Counted from the first letter of the stretch, positions 1-10,041 are shown. The stretch: DNA of 64,000 bases from JBMNGG01 sp050949705 (GCA_050949705.1 JBMNGG010000016.1:109763-173762); one strand, 5' to 3'. A program made the numbers and translations. Notes: generated from the letters alone by a model not told the origin.

Positions 1-969
1 GTGCTTCCCAAGGTTTCTACTGCGTGTAATTTTTTAATTATAGAATGTCTTTTTACCATTCGTTGCATTCCTAGGGCTAGTACAATTGTTACTATAGCTG
101 GTAAACCTTCTGGTATAGCGGCAACTGCTAAACTAACAGCAGTCATGAACATCTCTAATAAAGGCACTCCACGGATAACACCTAATAAAAAAACAACACC
201 ACATATTGCTAAACTTGCAATTCCTAAGATTTTACCTAATTCGCTTAGCTTTTTTTGGAGAGGCGTACTTTCTTCATCATAAGTCTCAAGCATTTCAGCG
301 ATTAATCCGATTTCGGTGTTCATGCCGGTACCGACTACGACACCTTTACCCCTGCCGTATGTTACTACTGTGCTCATAAAAGCAGAATTGCTTCTATCTC
401 CTAAAGGGACTTCTTTGTTAAAAACAATTTCAGCATTTTTTTCTGCCGGTACAGATTCTCCAGTTAGAGATGCTTCCTCTATTTTTAGATTTACACTTTC
501 TATTAACCTAAGATCTGCAGGAACATAGTTTCCTGCTTCAAGGAGAACCAGATCACCTGGAACAAGTTCTCGAGCAGGAATTTCTTTTATTACACCATCT
601 CTAATAACTTTGGCTTCGGGAGCTGCCATTTTCTTGAGAGCTTCTAAAGCTTTGTTTGCTTTAGATTCTTGGATTATTCCTAGTACAGCATTTAAAACAA
701 CAATTAGTATTATAACTACGGCATCGGTAACTTCGCCAATGACAGCAGAAACTAAGCTAGCACCAATTAAAATAAGAACAAGAAAATCCTTAAATTGCTC
801 TAATAGCATTTGCCATATAGTAATACCTTTTTTTTCTGCAAATTCATTATACCCATTAAGTACTTAACCTTTCATTGGCTAATTCGGATGAAAGACCCTT
901 TTCTATATCGGTTTTTATCTTTTCCGAGATGTCTACTTTCTCTAAAGTATACCAATTAATTCTTTCCAA
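1..969 (-). CDS. P-type cation-transporting ATPase, N-terminal part (frameshifted, runs off window)
   Basis: Minus-strand reading gives the first third of a P-type ATPase of the calcium/manganese (P2A) kind: an N-terminal cation-ATPase domain, two early membrane helices, the actuator domain with the TGES motif (LTGESVPAEK) and the PEGLP motif of helix M4. The phosphorylation and nucleotide-binding domains lie outside the window. The start is a TTG at 969 behind GGGAGGT. One extra base near 862-866 (after RLST, before NGYNEF) puts a stop in frame, so the protein is read only by assuming a +1 indel. The Mn2+-type riboswitch upstream suggests Mn2+ or Ca2+/Mn2+ export from the cytoplasm; the substrate is inferred from that. 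Confidence 0.88.
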
Positions 970-1067
970 TTAGTAACCTCCCTTTTATTTGGTATCATTA
1001 GTATATGAAGAATAAAGGATAATAATTAATAATCACCGCCTTTTTATTTATATATTTATGAGTTAGA

Positions 1068-1118
1068 AATATAATAGACCTTTAACATAATCCAATTAGA
1101 AGATTATGTTAAAGGTCT
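1068..1118 (-). terminator. Expression-platform terminator of the Mn2+ riboswitch
   Basis: A perfect 17-bp inverted repeat (1076-1092 with 1102-1118, 9-nt loop), read on the minus strand, is followed by a U-rich stretch. Its 5' arm contains the AGACCUUU landmark of the aptamer, so aptamer folding and terminator folding exclude each other. Confidence 0.75.
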
Positions 1119-1197
1119 CGTTCTCCAAAAGTAATTGGATGATAAAGCCAGGCTAAAAGCCGTGTTGGTGACTTTATCAATAAACTACTCCCCTTTA
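1098..1197 (-). promoter_or_regulatory. yybP-ykoY (Mn2+) riboswitch aptamer
   Basis: On the minus strand the leader of the P-type ATPase contains the family landmarks in order: GGGGAGUAG near 1195-1187, the internal loop CACCAACACGGCU, and AACGAGACCUUU near 1122-1111. This family is known to bind Mn2+ and control exporters, including P-type ATPases. The 3' landmark is also the first arm of the following terminator hairpin, so Mn2+ binding should prevent termination. Boundaries are approximate. Confidence 0.85.
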
Positions 1198-1344
1198 ACA
1201 GAAAAAACTCGTGTTTGAACTAAATATAATATACAAAGATTAATCTGTCAATACAAATTTAATTACCTTGACTAGATTTGAGAGTAAAGTTAAACTTAAA
1301 CATATAAAGAAAGGCTGACCTTGAACTTTTGAAAGGAGAATAAA

Positions 1345-1818
1345 ATGAATCGAGCAAATTATATAGCAAGAGCTGCTGTTATTGCTGCAATATATGTTTT
1401 GGTTACTTATATCTTTAAACCTTTTGGATATGGACCATCACAAGTTAGAGTATCTGAGGCTTTAACCCTGCTACCAATACTTGAATCATCTGCCATACCC
1501 GGTTTGTTTATTGGCTGCTTACTAGCAAATATTTTAGGTGGATTCGGCTTATGGGACATTTGTTTAGGTAGCTTAATAACCCTTGTTGCTGCTTATTTAA
1601 CTAGTAAAACATCAAACCCTATATTTGGTTCCTTACCACCGATTATTTTAAATGCTTTTGGAGTTCCTATCTATTTATCAAAAATTCAAGGGCTGCCATA
1701 TTGGCCTATGGTTATATCTATTGGATTAGGTCAGTTCATTGCAGTGTTAGGTTTTGGAGTTCCATTGTTTTTGCTGTTAAAAAGGACAAGTCTAATTGAT
1801 TTTTTTAAAAAGTTTTAA
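1345..1818 (+). CDS. queT: QueT-family queuosine-precursor transporter (ECF S component)
   Basis: A 157-residue, very hydrophobic protein with about five membrane segments. The N-terminus (RANYIARAAVIAAIYVLVTY) and the following PSQVRVSEALTLLP segment are typical of the QueT/DUF988 family, the substrate-binding subunits of energy-coupling-factor importers for queuosine precursors such as preQ1. The ATG follows AAAGGAG. No preQ1 riboswitch that I recognise lies upstream, and the ECF ATPase and T subunits are not in the window. Confidence 0.8.
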   Translation: MNRANYIARAAVIAAIYVLVTYIFKPFGYGPSQVRVSEALTLLPILESSAIPGLFIGCLLANILGGFGLWDICLGSLITLVAAYLTSKTSNPIFGSLPPIILNAFGVPIYLSKIQGLPYWPMVISIGLGQFIAVLGFGVPLFLLLKRTSLIDFFKKF

Positions 1819-1841
1819 ACAGAAGGGGGTTATATTAAAAC

Positions 1842-2921
1842 ATGAAACACCTCTATCATCGTATTAATGAAGGTCGCCTATTTCAATTGATTAAAAAAAC
1901 TAGAAGCAAAATTTTTTTTATTATTTTTGGCTTCTTAATGGTAATTTCCACGATCATTTGGTTTTATGCTATGTTAAACCCTAAAGATATTGCAGATTCA
2001 TCTTACATCGAGTTTCAAGTTGACAGAGGAATTTCTGCGAATCAGTTAGCGTTACAAATGAGTACAAAAAATCTTATAAAAAACCCCTTTGTTTTTAGTC
2101 TATATGCAAAACTAAAAGGTTTAGATATCAAAATTAAATCTGGGAACTATCTCCTAAGCCCTTCGATGACAGTAGAACAGATTCTTGAAAAACTAGTACT
2201 TGGGGATACTCTAAATGATGATACAAGAATAACGATTCCAGAAGGTACTACGTTAGAAAAAATAGCTTCAATTTTCGAGGAGAAAGGTTTAGTTTCTAAG
2301 AGCGATTTTCTCAAAACGGCTAATGTTAATAATTTTAAACATAAATACCCTTTCTTGGAAGATTTTCCTACTGATGCCACCTTAGAGGGATTTTTATTTC
2401 CCGATACATATTTCTTACCTACAGACAAAAATCCGGAGTTTTACATAGATATTTTATTAGAAAAGTTTGAGGAAACTTATTTTAATAAAGTGCAAGAAGT
2501 CCAATTAAAAAATAATATAGAATATACTCCATTCCAAATTGTAACCATTGCTTCTATTATCGAAGCAGAGGCGCAATTGGATAGTGAAAGACCTATTATT
2601 GCAGGAGTGATTTATAACCGGTTGCGCATAGGAAAACCATTGGAATTATGTGCTACAGTAGCATATGTTTTAGATGAACATAAAGAAGTGTTGACTTTTG
2701 ACGATTTAGAAGTGGAATCACCTTATAATACTTATAAAAATGTTGGACTCCCTCCCGGACCTATAGGAGCACCTGGACTTTCATCCCTAATGGCAGCAGT
2801 TAATCCAGCTGATGTAGAATATCTATATTTTGTTGCAAAAGGAGATGGATCGCATATTTTCAGTAAAACCTTTTCAGAACATATAAAAGCCCAAAATGAA
2901 ATACAAAAAATGAAAAAATAA
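1842..2921 (+). CDS. mltG: Endolytic murein transglycosylase MltG
   Basis: 359 residues with one N-terminal transmembrane helix (about 25-45), a LysM-like segment and a C-terminal YceG/MltG domain. The catalytic region shows IASIIEAEAQ followed by AGVIYNRL, and the end has NPADVEYLYFVAKGDGSHIF, all family hallmarks. MltG cuts nascent glycan strands at the outer face of the membrane and sets their length. The next gene is a transpeptidase, which fits a cell-wall grouping. Confidence 0.92.
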   Translation: MKHLYHRINEGRLFQLIKKTRSKIFFIIFGFLMVISTIIWFYAMLNPKDIADSSYIEFQVDRGISANQLALQMSTKNLIKNPFVFSLYAKLKGLDIKIKSGNYLLSPSMTVEQILEKLVLGDTLNDDTRITIPEGTTLEKIASIFEEKGLVSKSDFLKTANVNNFKHKYPFLEDFPTDATLEGFLFPDTYFLPTDKNPEFYIDILLEKFEETYFNKVQEVQLKNNIEYTPFQIVTIASIIEAEAQLDSERPIIAGVIYNRLRIGKPLELCATVAYVLDEHKEVLTFDDLEVESPYNTYKNVGLPPGPIGAPGLSSLMAAVNPADVEYLYFVAKGDGSHIFSKTFSEHIKAQNEIQKMKK

Positions 2922-2983
2922 ATATGATTAATACTGGAATAAGAATCCATTAAAAGGGGACTATATTCTTGGGTGATTGTTAA

Positions 2984-4573
2984 ATGAGAAGGAATAAACG
3001 TATTTGTTTTATGTTTTTATTCTTTACTACATTAGTTTTTTTTCTTATTCTTAGATTATATTACATTCAAATTTTAAAAGGAGATTTTTACAAGCAAGGA
3101 GCTTTTTTTCAAAAAACAGGTACAGTTACAGAAAAAGTAAGGGGAGATATTTTAGATAGAAACGGCGAGTCTTTAACAGGTTCTTATACTGTTGATTATG
3201 CAATCATTTCATGGGATTGGCTGTCAGTATCAGAAAAAAAATTACTTATGGATAATAACATAATAGGATCTATTGATGATAAAAATATAACGACTGTAAA
3301 AATAACTCCACATAATTTAGATTTATTGTATCAGCTAAATGGAAGAACTCCAGGTGTTTTCATATATAACAAGAAATATAGATACGGTCCTAAGGCGCTG
3401 GCTACTCATATTGTAGGTTTTCAGAGTGAAACTGGTATTGAAAAAGCTTTTGATGGCTTCCTTGAAAGTGATATGAAAGAACCTTACATCATTAATGATG
3501 GTTTGGGTCATCCTATTGCAGGTTTAGCTGTTAATCAAACAAAAACTCAACAGTGGGGTATTAAATTAACAATTGACAAAAGAATTCAAGCTATTGTTGA
3601 AGAAATAATGGACAAAAAGATAAAATCAGGAGCAGTGGTAGTTATAGATGCAAATTCTGGCGAGGTTTTAGGTATGGCCAGTAGACCTAACTATAAGCAG
3701 TTTGAATTAAAGGATTATTTGTATCAGAAAAATGCACCGTTAATTAATAGAGCAGTTGAAAGTTATACACCTGGCTCTATCTTTAAAATAGTGGTTCTAT
3801 CTGCCGCACTGGAAGAGAACCTAGCAGAACTAAATGAGGTGTTCTATTGCTCTGGATTTGAAAAAGTAGGGGGGAATACTTTCAAGTGTTCTAGCTTTGA
3901 CAAAGGGGGCCATGGGGAAATCACCTTGAAAGATGCCATGGCCTTTTCATGCAACTCCGTTTTTATTCAATTAGGTTTAAGGTTAGGAGAACAAAATATT
4001 CTTAAATATGCAAGGCTATTTGGTTTGGGCGAAAAAACTCTCGCTGACTTACCAGAAGAAAAGGAAGGGAACATCCCTGAAAATAATGAGGTGTTTTATC
4101 AAGACTTAGGTAATATTTCAATAGGCCAAGGAGCTATTGGCATTACTCCGATTCAAAGTGCACAAATTATGTTAACAGTAATAAATGATGGAGTATTAAA
4201 AAAACCGATTTTAGTTAAAGAAATTATTGATCAACATGGTAATAACCTTTATTCAGGTCTTGAAGAAAAAAGCTTGAAAAAAATCTTATCTAGGGAAACG
4301 TGTAGTGAGGTTAGAGAAAGCCTAGAGGCTGCAACGGTTTATGGAACCGGCAGAAATGCTAATCCTCAAAATCAGCAACAGATTGGAGGAAAAACTGGTA
4401 CTGCTGAAACCGCAGATAATAACTCCCATGCATGGTTTGTTGGATATTTTCCTGCAAACAATCCAAAGTTAGTTATATCTGTTCTAGTAGAAAAAGGTGG
4501 TTCGGGTTCTGTGGTTGCTGCTCCAGTTTTTAAAGAAATAATTGACGAATTAATTGAACTAGAGAATAATTGA
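2984..4573 (+). CDS. Class B penicillin-binding protein (transpeptidase, SpoVD/PBP2-like)
   Basis: 529 residues: an N-terminal membrane anchor, a PBP dimerisation domain beginning near RGDILDRNGE, and a transpeptidase domain with the catalytic triad motifs SxxK (PGSIFK), SxN (SCN) and KTG (GGKTGTAET). There is no C-terminal PASTA domain, unlike B. subtilis SpoVD. It cross-links peptidoglycan outside the membrane. The reading frame overlaps by a few bases an upstream extension of the sigK frame. Placement before sigK suggests a role in spore cortex or septal wall, but this is inference. Confidence 0.88.
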   Translation: MRRNKRICFMFLFFTTLVFFLILRLYYIQILKGDFYKQGAFFQKTGTVTEKVRGDILDRNGESLTGSYTVDYAIISWDWLSVSEKKLLMDNNIIGSIDDKNITTVKITPHNLDLLYQLNGRTPGVFIYNKKYRYGPKALATHIVGFQSETGIEKAFDGFLESDMKEPYIINDGLGHPIAGLAVNQTKTQQWGIKLTIDKRIQAIVEEIMDKKIKSGAVVVIDANSGEVLGMASRPNYKQFELKDYLYQKNAPLINRAVESYTPGSIFKIVVLSAALEENLAELNEVFYCSGFEKVGGNTFKCSSFDKGGHGEITLKDAMAFSCNSVFIQLGLRLGEQNILKYARLFGLGEKTLADLPEEKEGNIPENNEVFYQDLGNISIGQGAIGITPIQSAQIMLTVINDGVLKKPILVKEIIDQHGNNLYSGLEEKSLKKILSRETCSEVRESLEAATVYGTGRNANPQNQQQIGGKTGTAETADNNSHAWFVGYFPANNPKLVISVLVEKGGSGSVVAAPVFKEIIDELIELENN

Positions 4574-4641
4574 AAAGAACATGCACTTTTTTAGACTCAA
4601 AGTCATATATTATAGGTACCGCACAGGGAGGTGTTGCATGG

Positions 4642-5361
4642 ATGGGTAATGCCCTGTCAGTATTATTGACTTTGGGTATTTTATTTTTTAAGGATATTTT
4701 GACTTGGCTAGCTTTTATTACTGGCAGTACAACATTCCCGCTTCCTCTTACTTCGGAAGAAGAAGAAAAATATCTTGTTTTATATAAAGATGGAAGTGAA
4801 GAAGCTAGAAATATACTTATTGAACATAATTTAAGATTGGTGGCTCATATAGTAAAAAAGTTTACTAGTACAGGAGAAAATTTGGATGATTTGATTTCAA
4901 TAGGCACAATTGGATTAATCAAGGCGATTTCAACTTTCAATCAAAGCAAAGGAAGCCGCCTCGCAACTTATGCCGCTAGATGCATTGAAAATGAAATACT
5001 TATGAATCTAAGATCTACAAAAAAAATAAAATCAGAGGTTTCTTTGCAAGAACCAATTGGTGTAGATAAAGAAGGCAATGAAATATCACTAATAGATGTA
5101 TTAGGAACAGATAATGATGCTATTACAGAAGAAATAACTCAAAAGTTCCAACAGGAAAAGCTTTACGAGAAAATATATTCTTCTTTAAAGTCTCGAGAAC
5201 GTAAAGTTATAATGCTGAGATATGGATTAGTTAATGGTACTGCTAAGACCCAAAGAGAAATAGCAAAATTACTGGGAATTTCCAGGTCTTATGTATCTAG
5301 AATAGAAAAAAGAGCTATAAAAAAACTTTCTAAGGAACTATACCCTGATAGTTGCAAATGA
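4642..5361 (+). CDS. sigK: RNA polymerase sigma factor SigK (late mother cell)
   Basis: The ATG at 4642 follows GGGAGG, giving about 239 residues. A hydrophobic pro-sequence (ALSVLLTLGILFF, then FITGSTTFPLPLTSEEE) precedes sigma region 2 with NLRLVAHIVKKF, DLISIGTIGLIKA and YAARCIENEI. The C-terminus has region 4 (QREIAKLLGISRSYVSRIEK). Pro-SigK is normally cleaved by SpoIVFB in the mother cell after a signal from SpoIVB, whose gene lies at 32.3 kb. The gene is continuous, with no skin-type insertion. Confidence 0.95.
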   Translation: MGNALSVLLTLGILFFKDILTWLAFITGSTTFPLPLTSEEEEKYLVLYKDGSEEARNILIEHNLRLVAHIVKKFTSTGENLDDLISIGTIGLIKAISTFNQSKGSRLATYAARCIENEILMNLRSTKKIKSEVSLQEPIGVDKEGNEISLIDVLGTDNDAITEEITQKFQQEKLYEKIYSSLKSRERKVIMLRYGLVNGTAKTQREIAKLLGISRSYVSRIEKRAIKKLSKELYPDSCK

Positions 5362-5409
5362 GTTGTTATTTATATAATATATATTTAAAACAAGTATTTG
5401 AGGAGAATT

Positions 5410-5925
5410 ATGTTGAAACTTTTGTGTCCGGACATATACATAGAAAACATTTACAGCTTGGATCTAAAATATATTAAAGAAAAAAACATCAATGCTATGT
5501 TAGTTGATCTTGATAATACATTGTTGCCTTGGAATTCTGATTCTGTTGATGATGATTTGCTAAATTGGGTGGACAATTGTAAAAAGCAAGGAATTTCACT
5601 TTGTATTATTTCCAATAATAAGTACCATCGAATAAGGAAATGTGCCAAACGTTTAGAAATCCCTTCTGTTAACGGATTTATTAAACCATTTAAGCAACCG
5701 TTTAAAAAAGGCATTGAAATACTTGGTTCTAAGCCTGAGCAAACTGCTGTAATCGGTGATCAATTATTTACAGATATATTTGGCGCTAAAAGGATGGGAT
5801 TATTCGCCATTTTAGTTAAACCTATTAGCAAGCAAGAGCTATACTGGACGAGAGTTATGCGAAAACTTGAAAGAATAGCATTAACGAGGATGGAACGGAA
5901 TAGACTAATATCAATAAACCGGTAA
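5410..5925 (+). CDS. yqeG: YqeG-family HAD-IIIA phosphatase
   Basis: About 171 residues. HAD motif I is DLDNTLLPW, motif II is ISNN and motif III/IV is AVIGDQLFTDIFGAKR, as in YqeG and mitochondrial phosphatidylglycerophosphatase relatives. Substrate uncertain. ATG at 5410 or TTG at 5413 follows AGGAGA; the longer TTG at 5398 would overlap that ribosome site and is rejected. Confidence 0.87.
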   Translation: MLKLLCPDIYIENIYSLDLKYIKEKNINAMLVDLDNTLLPWNSDSVDDDLLNWVDNCKKQGISLCIISNNKYHRIRKCAKRLEIPSVNGFIKPFKQPFKKGIEILGSKPEQTAVIGDQLFTDIFGAKRMGLFAILVKPISKQELYWTRVMRKLERIALTRMERNRLISINR

Positions 5926-5946
5926 TGACAATTGGGGGAATGACCG

Positions 5947-6162
5947 ATGGAACTGTTAACAATCAATAAGGTAATGCCCCAACTTTTTGAATATATAAAT
6001 GATCCCTATATTTTTATGTATGAGTTAAAGAGCATTGTTAAAGAATTAAAGCAGAAAAACCCTATCTTGCGAAATTATCGATTGATGGATGTTGGTTTTC
6101 CTTCAAATCATAACAAAAGTTATTCACAAATGAGATTATATTTTATTAAAAAAAGAGGCTAA
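5947..6162 (+). CDS. Small protein of unknown function (71 aa)
   Basis: Starts 21 bases after yqeG behind TTGGGGGA. The sequence is basic with no obvious motif, signal peptide or membrane segment. Its stop codon sits in the loop of the terminator that ends the sigK-yqeG unit, which supports it being a real last gene of the operon. I do not recognise the family. Confidence 0.55.
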   Translation: MELLTINKVMPQLFEYINDPYIFMYELKSIVKELKQKNPILRNYRLMDVGFPSNHNKSYSQMRLYFIKKRG

Positions 6163-6177
6163 GGCCTCTTTTTTTAA
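6152..6177 (+). terminator. Intrinsic terminator after the sigK-yqeG unit
   Basis: AAAGAGGC / GCCTCTTT stem with a 4-nt loop and a run of T. It separates the sporulation sigma region from the pilus operon. Confidence 0.88.
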
Positions 6178-6248
6178 TAAAATGTCAATATAGGAAGGAA
6201 TTTCTTGCTTATTGTGGAATTATAAAAATACAACCGAAATCGCAAGGA

Positions 6249-7911
6249 GTGTACCTGTATTGGCAATCGTTAAAGAACCTTGAAGACTTCCTATTAGAGG
6301 GAAAGTTTTTAACGGAAGGCAAACTAAGACGAATTAAAGAAGAACAAATTAAAACAGGTATGAGATTAGATGAGGTCCTTATAAAAGAAGGTTTTTTTAC
6401 AGATACCGAGATGATCGAAATTTTAGCGCTTAATTTAGACTTACCTAGTGTTAGTTTAAGTAAGCTTTATATAAACATCGAAGTAGTTAAACTAGTGCCG
6501 GAATACTTAGCGAGAAAGTATATAGCTTTTCCTATAAAAAAAGATGGGAACTCGTTAGTAGTAGCTATGAGTGATCCTCTAAACATTTTTGCAGTTGATG
6601 ATTTAAAAATAGTAACAGGTCATGATATACAAGTTGTTGTTGCTACAAAAAAAGAAATACAAAGAGCTATAGAAATCTATTACAATCAGGATAATGATAT
6701 AGCGGTTGGGGAGACTGACTTTACATATTACGAGTTAGAAGAATCTGAAAAAGCTCCTATTATAAGACTTGTCAATACTTTAATTCATCAAGCAGTTAAG
6801 AATAATGCCAGTGACATTCATATAGAACCTCAAGAACATAATGTTCGTGTTCGTTATAGGCTAGACGGCCAACTATCGCAAATAATGGTTTTTTCAAAAG
6901 CTACTCATCAACCGGTTGTTACTAGAATAAAAATTATGGCTGGTTTGGATATAGCAAAAAAGAGAACACCACAGGATGGGAGTTTTAAACTAACAATAGA
7001 AGATCATGTTATCGATATAAGATTATCAATAATACCTACAATTAACGGTGAGAAAATTGTTTTACGTGTTTTAAATCGAGATAAATTTTTAATTAATATA
7101 GACCAATTAGGATTTAACGAAAAACAAAAAGAAGATATATACAATATGTTACGTCTTCCTCACGGCATGATACTGGTTGTTGGCCCAACCGGAAGTGGGG
7201 AAAACAACTACATTATATTCAATGTTGAGTTTTCTTAACCAACCAAATAAAAACATTGTAACTCTAGAGGATCCAATAGAGTATGCTCTTCCAGGAATAA
7301 ATCAAGTACAAATAAACCCTAAAAGTGGGATTACCTTTGCTAATGGTCTACGTGCTATTTTAAGACAAGATCCCAATATTATTATGGTAGGTGAAATTAG
7401 GGATCGTGAAACTGCTGATATTGCTATAAGAGCAGCACTTACCGGTCATCTTGTTCTTTCTACTCTGCATACAAGTAACGCATCAGGAACAATTGGTCGG
7501 TTGCTTGATATGGGAATTGAGTCATACCTTTTAGCCTCGTGTTTGGCGGGAATTATTTCCCAAAGGCTAGTGCGTAGAATCTGCCCGAATTGTAAAGAAA
7601 AATATAAAGTATTAGAGACAGAAAGAAATTATATGGATTTAGAAAATGAAGAAGTATTCCTCTATAGAGGAAAGGGTTGCAGTTTATGTAACAATACAGG
7701 ATATAAAGGACGTCAAGTAATAGGGGAAGTGGTTAATATTCACCCTATACATAGGAATTTTATATCGAGAAGAATTACCTCACATAAAATTGAAAAAGCT
7801 TTTCGCAACCTTGGATATCTAAGTTTAAAAGAAAGTGGGATTAAGCTAGTTGAAGAAGGAATAACCACACTAGAAGAGATTACTCAAATATTTTTCCAAC
7901 ATCCGGACTAA
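6249..7911 (+). CDS. pilB: Type IV pilus assembly ATPase PilB/GspE (one frameshift)
   Basis: An N-terminal GspE/MshE-type domain (about 1-150), then the secretion ATPase core with AsnIHIEP-like box NASDIHIEPQEHN, Walker A, MVGEIRDRETADIA (Walker B/His box) and the paired CPNC / CSLC zinc motif. The frame breaks inside Walker A: GPTGSG then GGGG followed by AAAACAACT. Removing one G of the run at 7197-7200 gives GSGKTTTLYSML and joins both halves into about 553 residues, normal for PilB. The start is uncertain because AAGGAG overlaps the GTG at 6249. It powers pilus extension from the cytoplasm. Confidence 0.88.
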
Positions 7912-7922
7912 GGACTGAAAAT

Positions 7923-9128
7923 ATGGAACTTTTTTATTATGTAGGTAAAAACCTATCAGGTGAAAAAATCAACGGAACTTTTAAAGCCAAGGACAAAGGA
8001 TATGTTGCCAAAAAGATAAAGGATCAAGGGTATATACCTGTTAAGATAGAAAAAATAAACATAAATAGCTTTTCATATATGTTTAAAGCTCATTTATACA
8101 GGGTTAATCCAATTGACATAGCAATTTTTTGTGAGCAGTTATCGGTTATGCTTGATGCAGGTATTGATACTATTGAGTGTCTTAATGTTATCAAAGAGCA
8201 AACCGAAAATGGAAGATTGCGCGATGCTATAGTTAGCATGATCAAAGATATTAAGCATGGCTATACGCTAACTGAAGCTTGTAATAATATTCCTTTTTTG
8301 TTTACGGAAGTTTTAGTTAATATGATCGAAGCCGGAGAAATTTCAGATAGGCTAAGTGATGTTTTAAAAATATTATCGACTTATTATCAGGATATGGCAA
8401 AACAACAAGAAAAGATAAAAAATACACTGGTATATCCTTGCATATTAGGAGTGGCCTCCTTTTTTGTAGTCTTTTTTTTGATAACAAATGTTTTGCCCGT
8501 TTATGTAAATTTGTTTTCTATAGCAGGAACCGAATTACCAACTTCCACAAAAATACTCTTAACAATAAGTTCACACTTTTTTAAAATACTTGCAGCGGGC
8601 TTTGTTCTACTGATAATCTTAATAACTCTAATTCCAAAAATATTTGAGTCAAATAAGGCAATTTTAACAATAGATGCAGTTAAATTGGATATGCCATTTA
8701 TAGGTAGAATAATACAAAAAGGATATTCGGCAAAGATAGCAAGAATACTATTTGTACTTATATCTAGCGGCATACCATTATTAAAAGCTTTGAAAATAGC
8801 TGGTGGCACAATAAATAACGCATTGATAAAAACAGAATTAACAAAAATTCAATTAGGATTGGAAAAGGGTAAAAATCTATCTGAAATAATGAGTAAAAAA
8901 GTTTTTCCGCCTATTTTGATTAAGATAATAACAACAGGTGAAGAATCAGGTAACTTGGAGGAAATGCTGAAAAAAGCAGCATATTTTTATGAAAATGAGG
9001 TAGATATACTTCAAGAAAGATTAAATTCCTTTATTGAACCAACAATTATAATATTTTTAACACTTATAATTGCTTTTATCATTATTTCTATAATGATGCC
9101 TTTGTTTGAAATATATAACTTCTATTAA
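7923..9128 (+). CDS. pilC: Type IV pilus inner-membrane platform protein PilC/GspF
   Basis: 401 residues, full family length. Two T2SSF domains are visible, the first with FCEQLSVMLDAGIDTIECL and EAGEISDRLSDVL, the second with FVLISSGIPLLKALKIAGG and TGEESGNLEEMLKKAA. Three hydrophobic segments lie at about 165-195, 215-245 and 375-401. It converts PilB motion into pilin insertion. The start is 11 bases after pilB. Confidence 0.93.
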   Translation: MELFYYVGKNLSGEKINGTFKAKDKGYVAKKIKDQGYIPVKIEKININSFSYMFKAHLYRVNPIDIAIFCEQLSVMLDAGIDTIECLNVIKEQTENGRLRDAIVSMIKDIKHGYTLTEACNNIPFLFTEVLVNMIEAGEISDRLSDVLKILSTYYQDMAKQQEKIKNTLVYPCILGVASFFVVFFLITNVLPVYVNLFSIAGTELPTSTKILLTISSHFFKILAAGFVLLIILITLIPKIFESNKAILTIDAVKLDMPFIGRIIQKGYSAKIARILFVLISSGIPLLKALKIAGGTINNALIKTELTKIQLGLEKGKNLSEIMSKKVFPPILIKIITTGEESGNLEEMLKKAAYFYENEVDILQERLNSFIEPTIIIFLTLIIAFIIISIMMPLFEIYNFY

Positions 9129-9141
9129 AAGGAGAAAAAAT

Positions 9142-9213
9142 GTGTTAATAACATGGACTGTAAACCGAATAATGCTATTTTTATTACTGGTAGGAGTTTT
9201 CGAACCACTATAG
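9142..9213 (+). CDS. Possible 23-residue peptide or pilin remnant
   Basis: A GTG at 9142 follows AAAAGGAGAAAAAA, a good ribosome site directly after pilC, and reads 23 codons with a hydrophobic core (IMLFLLLVGVF) to a TAG. It may be a short translated leader, or the trace of a prepilin with an indel. No homology recognised. Confidence 0.25.
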   Translation: MLITWTVNRIMLFLLLVGVFEPL

Positions 9214-9219
9214 AAAATT

Positions 9220-9672
9220 ATGTCTAGAGTTAAAGTTTTTACACATAAAGGCTTTTCTTTAATTGAAGTAATATTAGTTATTGCATTATTGGGTTTATTA
9301 TCTACTTTGATATTTCCTAATTTTAAAGGGACACTAGATAAATATAAATTAGAAGTTGCTGCACAAGAACTTGCTCAAAACATACGATTGGCTCAACAAA
9401 AATCTATAACTGAAGATACTTCATATAAGATATTACTGGGAAAAAACAATTATCAACTCTTAAGTGGTGTAAAGGGCAATTTGTTTGAATTGCCTTTAGG
9501 AGTTTCTATTGAATGGACAACTTATTACGATCTTGACCGTACCATTGTTTTTCATCCATCTGGAGCCCCGAATCGTGGTGGAACCATTTGCTTAGCAGGT
9601 AATGACAATAGGCTTTATGTAATTGTGTCAATAGCAACTGGAAGGATTAGAATAGGAGACACTCCTCCATAA
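9220..9672 (+). CDS. Prepilin-like protein (GspH/FimT type)
   Basis: 150 residues. A class III signal is present: short basic leader ending KG, then FSLIEVILVIALLGLLSTL, with Glu at +5 as required for prepilin peptidase processing and assembly. The rest is a beta-rich globular domain as in GspH-type minor pilins. Prepilin peptidase itself is not in the window. Confidence 0.85.
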   Translation: MSRVKVFTHKGFSLIEVILVIALLGLLSTLIFPNFKGTLDKYKLEVAAQELAQNIRLAQQKSITEDTSYKILLGKNNYQLLSGVKGNLFELPLGVSIEWTTYYDLDRTIVFHPSGAPNRGGTICLAGNDNRLYVIVSIATGRIRIGDTPP

Positions 9673-9684
9673 AGGAGAGATTTT

Positions 9685-10041
9685 TTGAGTAATAAAGGTT
9701 TTACATTAATTGAAATCATAGTATCAGTTTCTATATTGGCATTAATTTTTGTCCCCATAGGTTCTCTTTTATTGCAGAGCATATCTTCTAATAAAGAAAG
9801 TGAGGAAATGATTGCTGCTATAGCCTTAGCTCAAGAAGAGATTGAACAATTAAAGACCCTTTCATTTACTGATCTTTTGAATAAAGCTGGTAAGGAAATT
9901 AAAACAATTAGGTCAAATGAGTTCGTGTTTTTGCGAAAATTAAAGATAGACATAGAAGATACAACCCTACTAAAAATAACTGTTAGTGTACATGGTAGTG
10001 ATGGAGTGATTAACATTGTTACATATCGTGGATATTACTAA
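9685..10041 (+). CDS. Prepilin-like protein (minor pilin, PilV/GspI type)
   Basis: 118 residues from a TTG behind GGAGAG. The leader MSNKG is followed by FTLIEIIVSVSILALIF, a classic prepilin cleavage site. It lies in a run of three consecutive pilins, suggesting a pseudopilin or minor-pilin priming complex. Confidence 0.83.
   Translation: MSNKGFTLIEIIVSVSILALIFVPIGSLLLQSISSNKESEEMIAAIALAQEEIEQLKTLSFTDLLNKAGKEIKTIRSNEFVFLRKLKIDIEDTTLLKITVSVHGSDGVINIVTYRGYY

Noticed and set aside
1..867. Plus-strand open frames
   Set aside because: They mirror the minus-strand P-type ATPase, which shows TGES and PEGLP motifs; the + strand translations have no recognisable motif.
1200..1344. preQ1 riboswitch before the queT-like gene
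   Set aside because: I could not find the aptamer landmarks with a matching pseudoknot.
4574..4641. Longer N-terminus of SigK
   Set aside because: The extension has no ribosome site of its own and contains the GGGAGG that serves ATG 4642.
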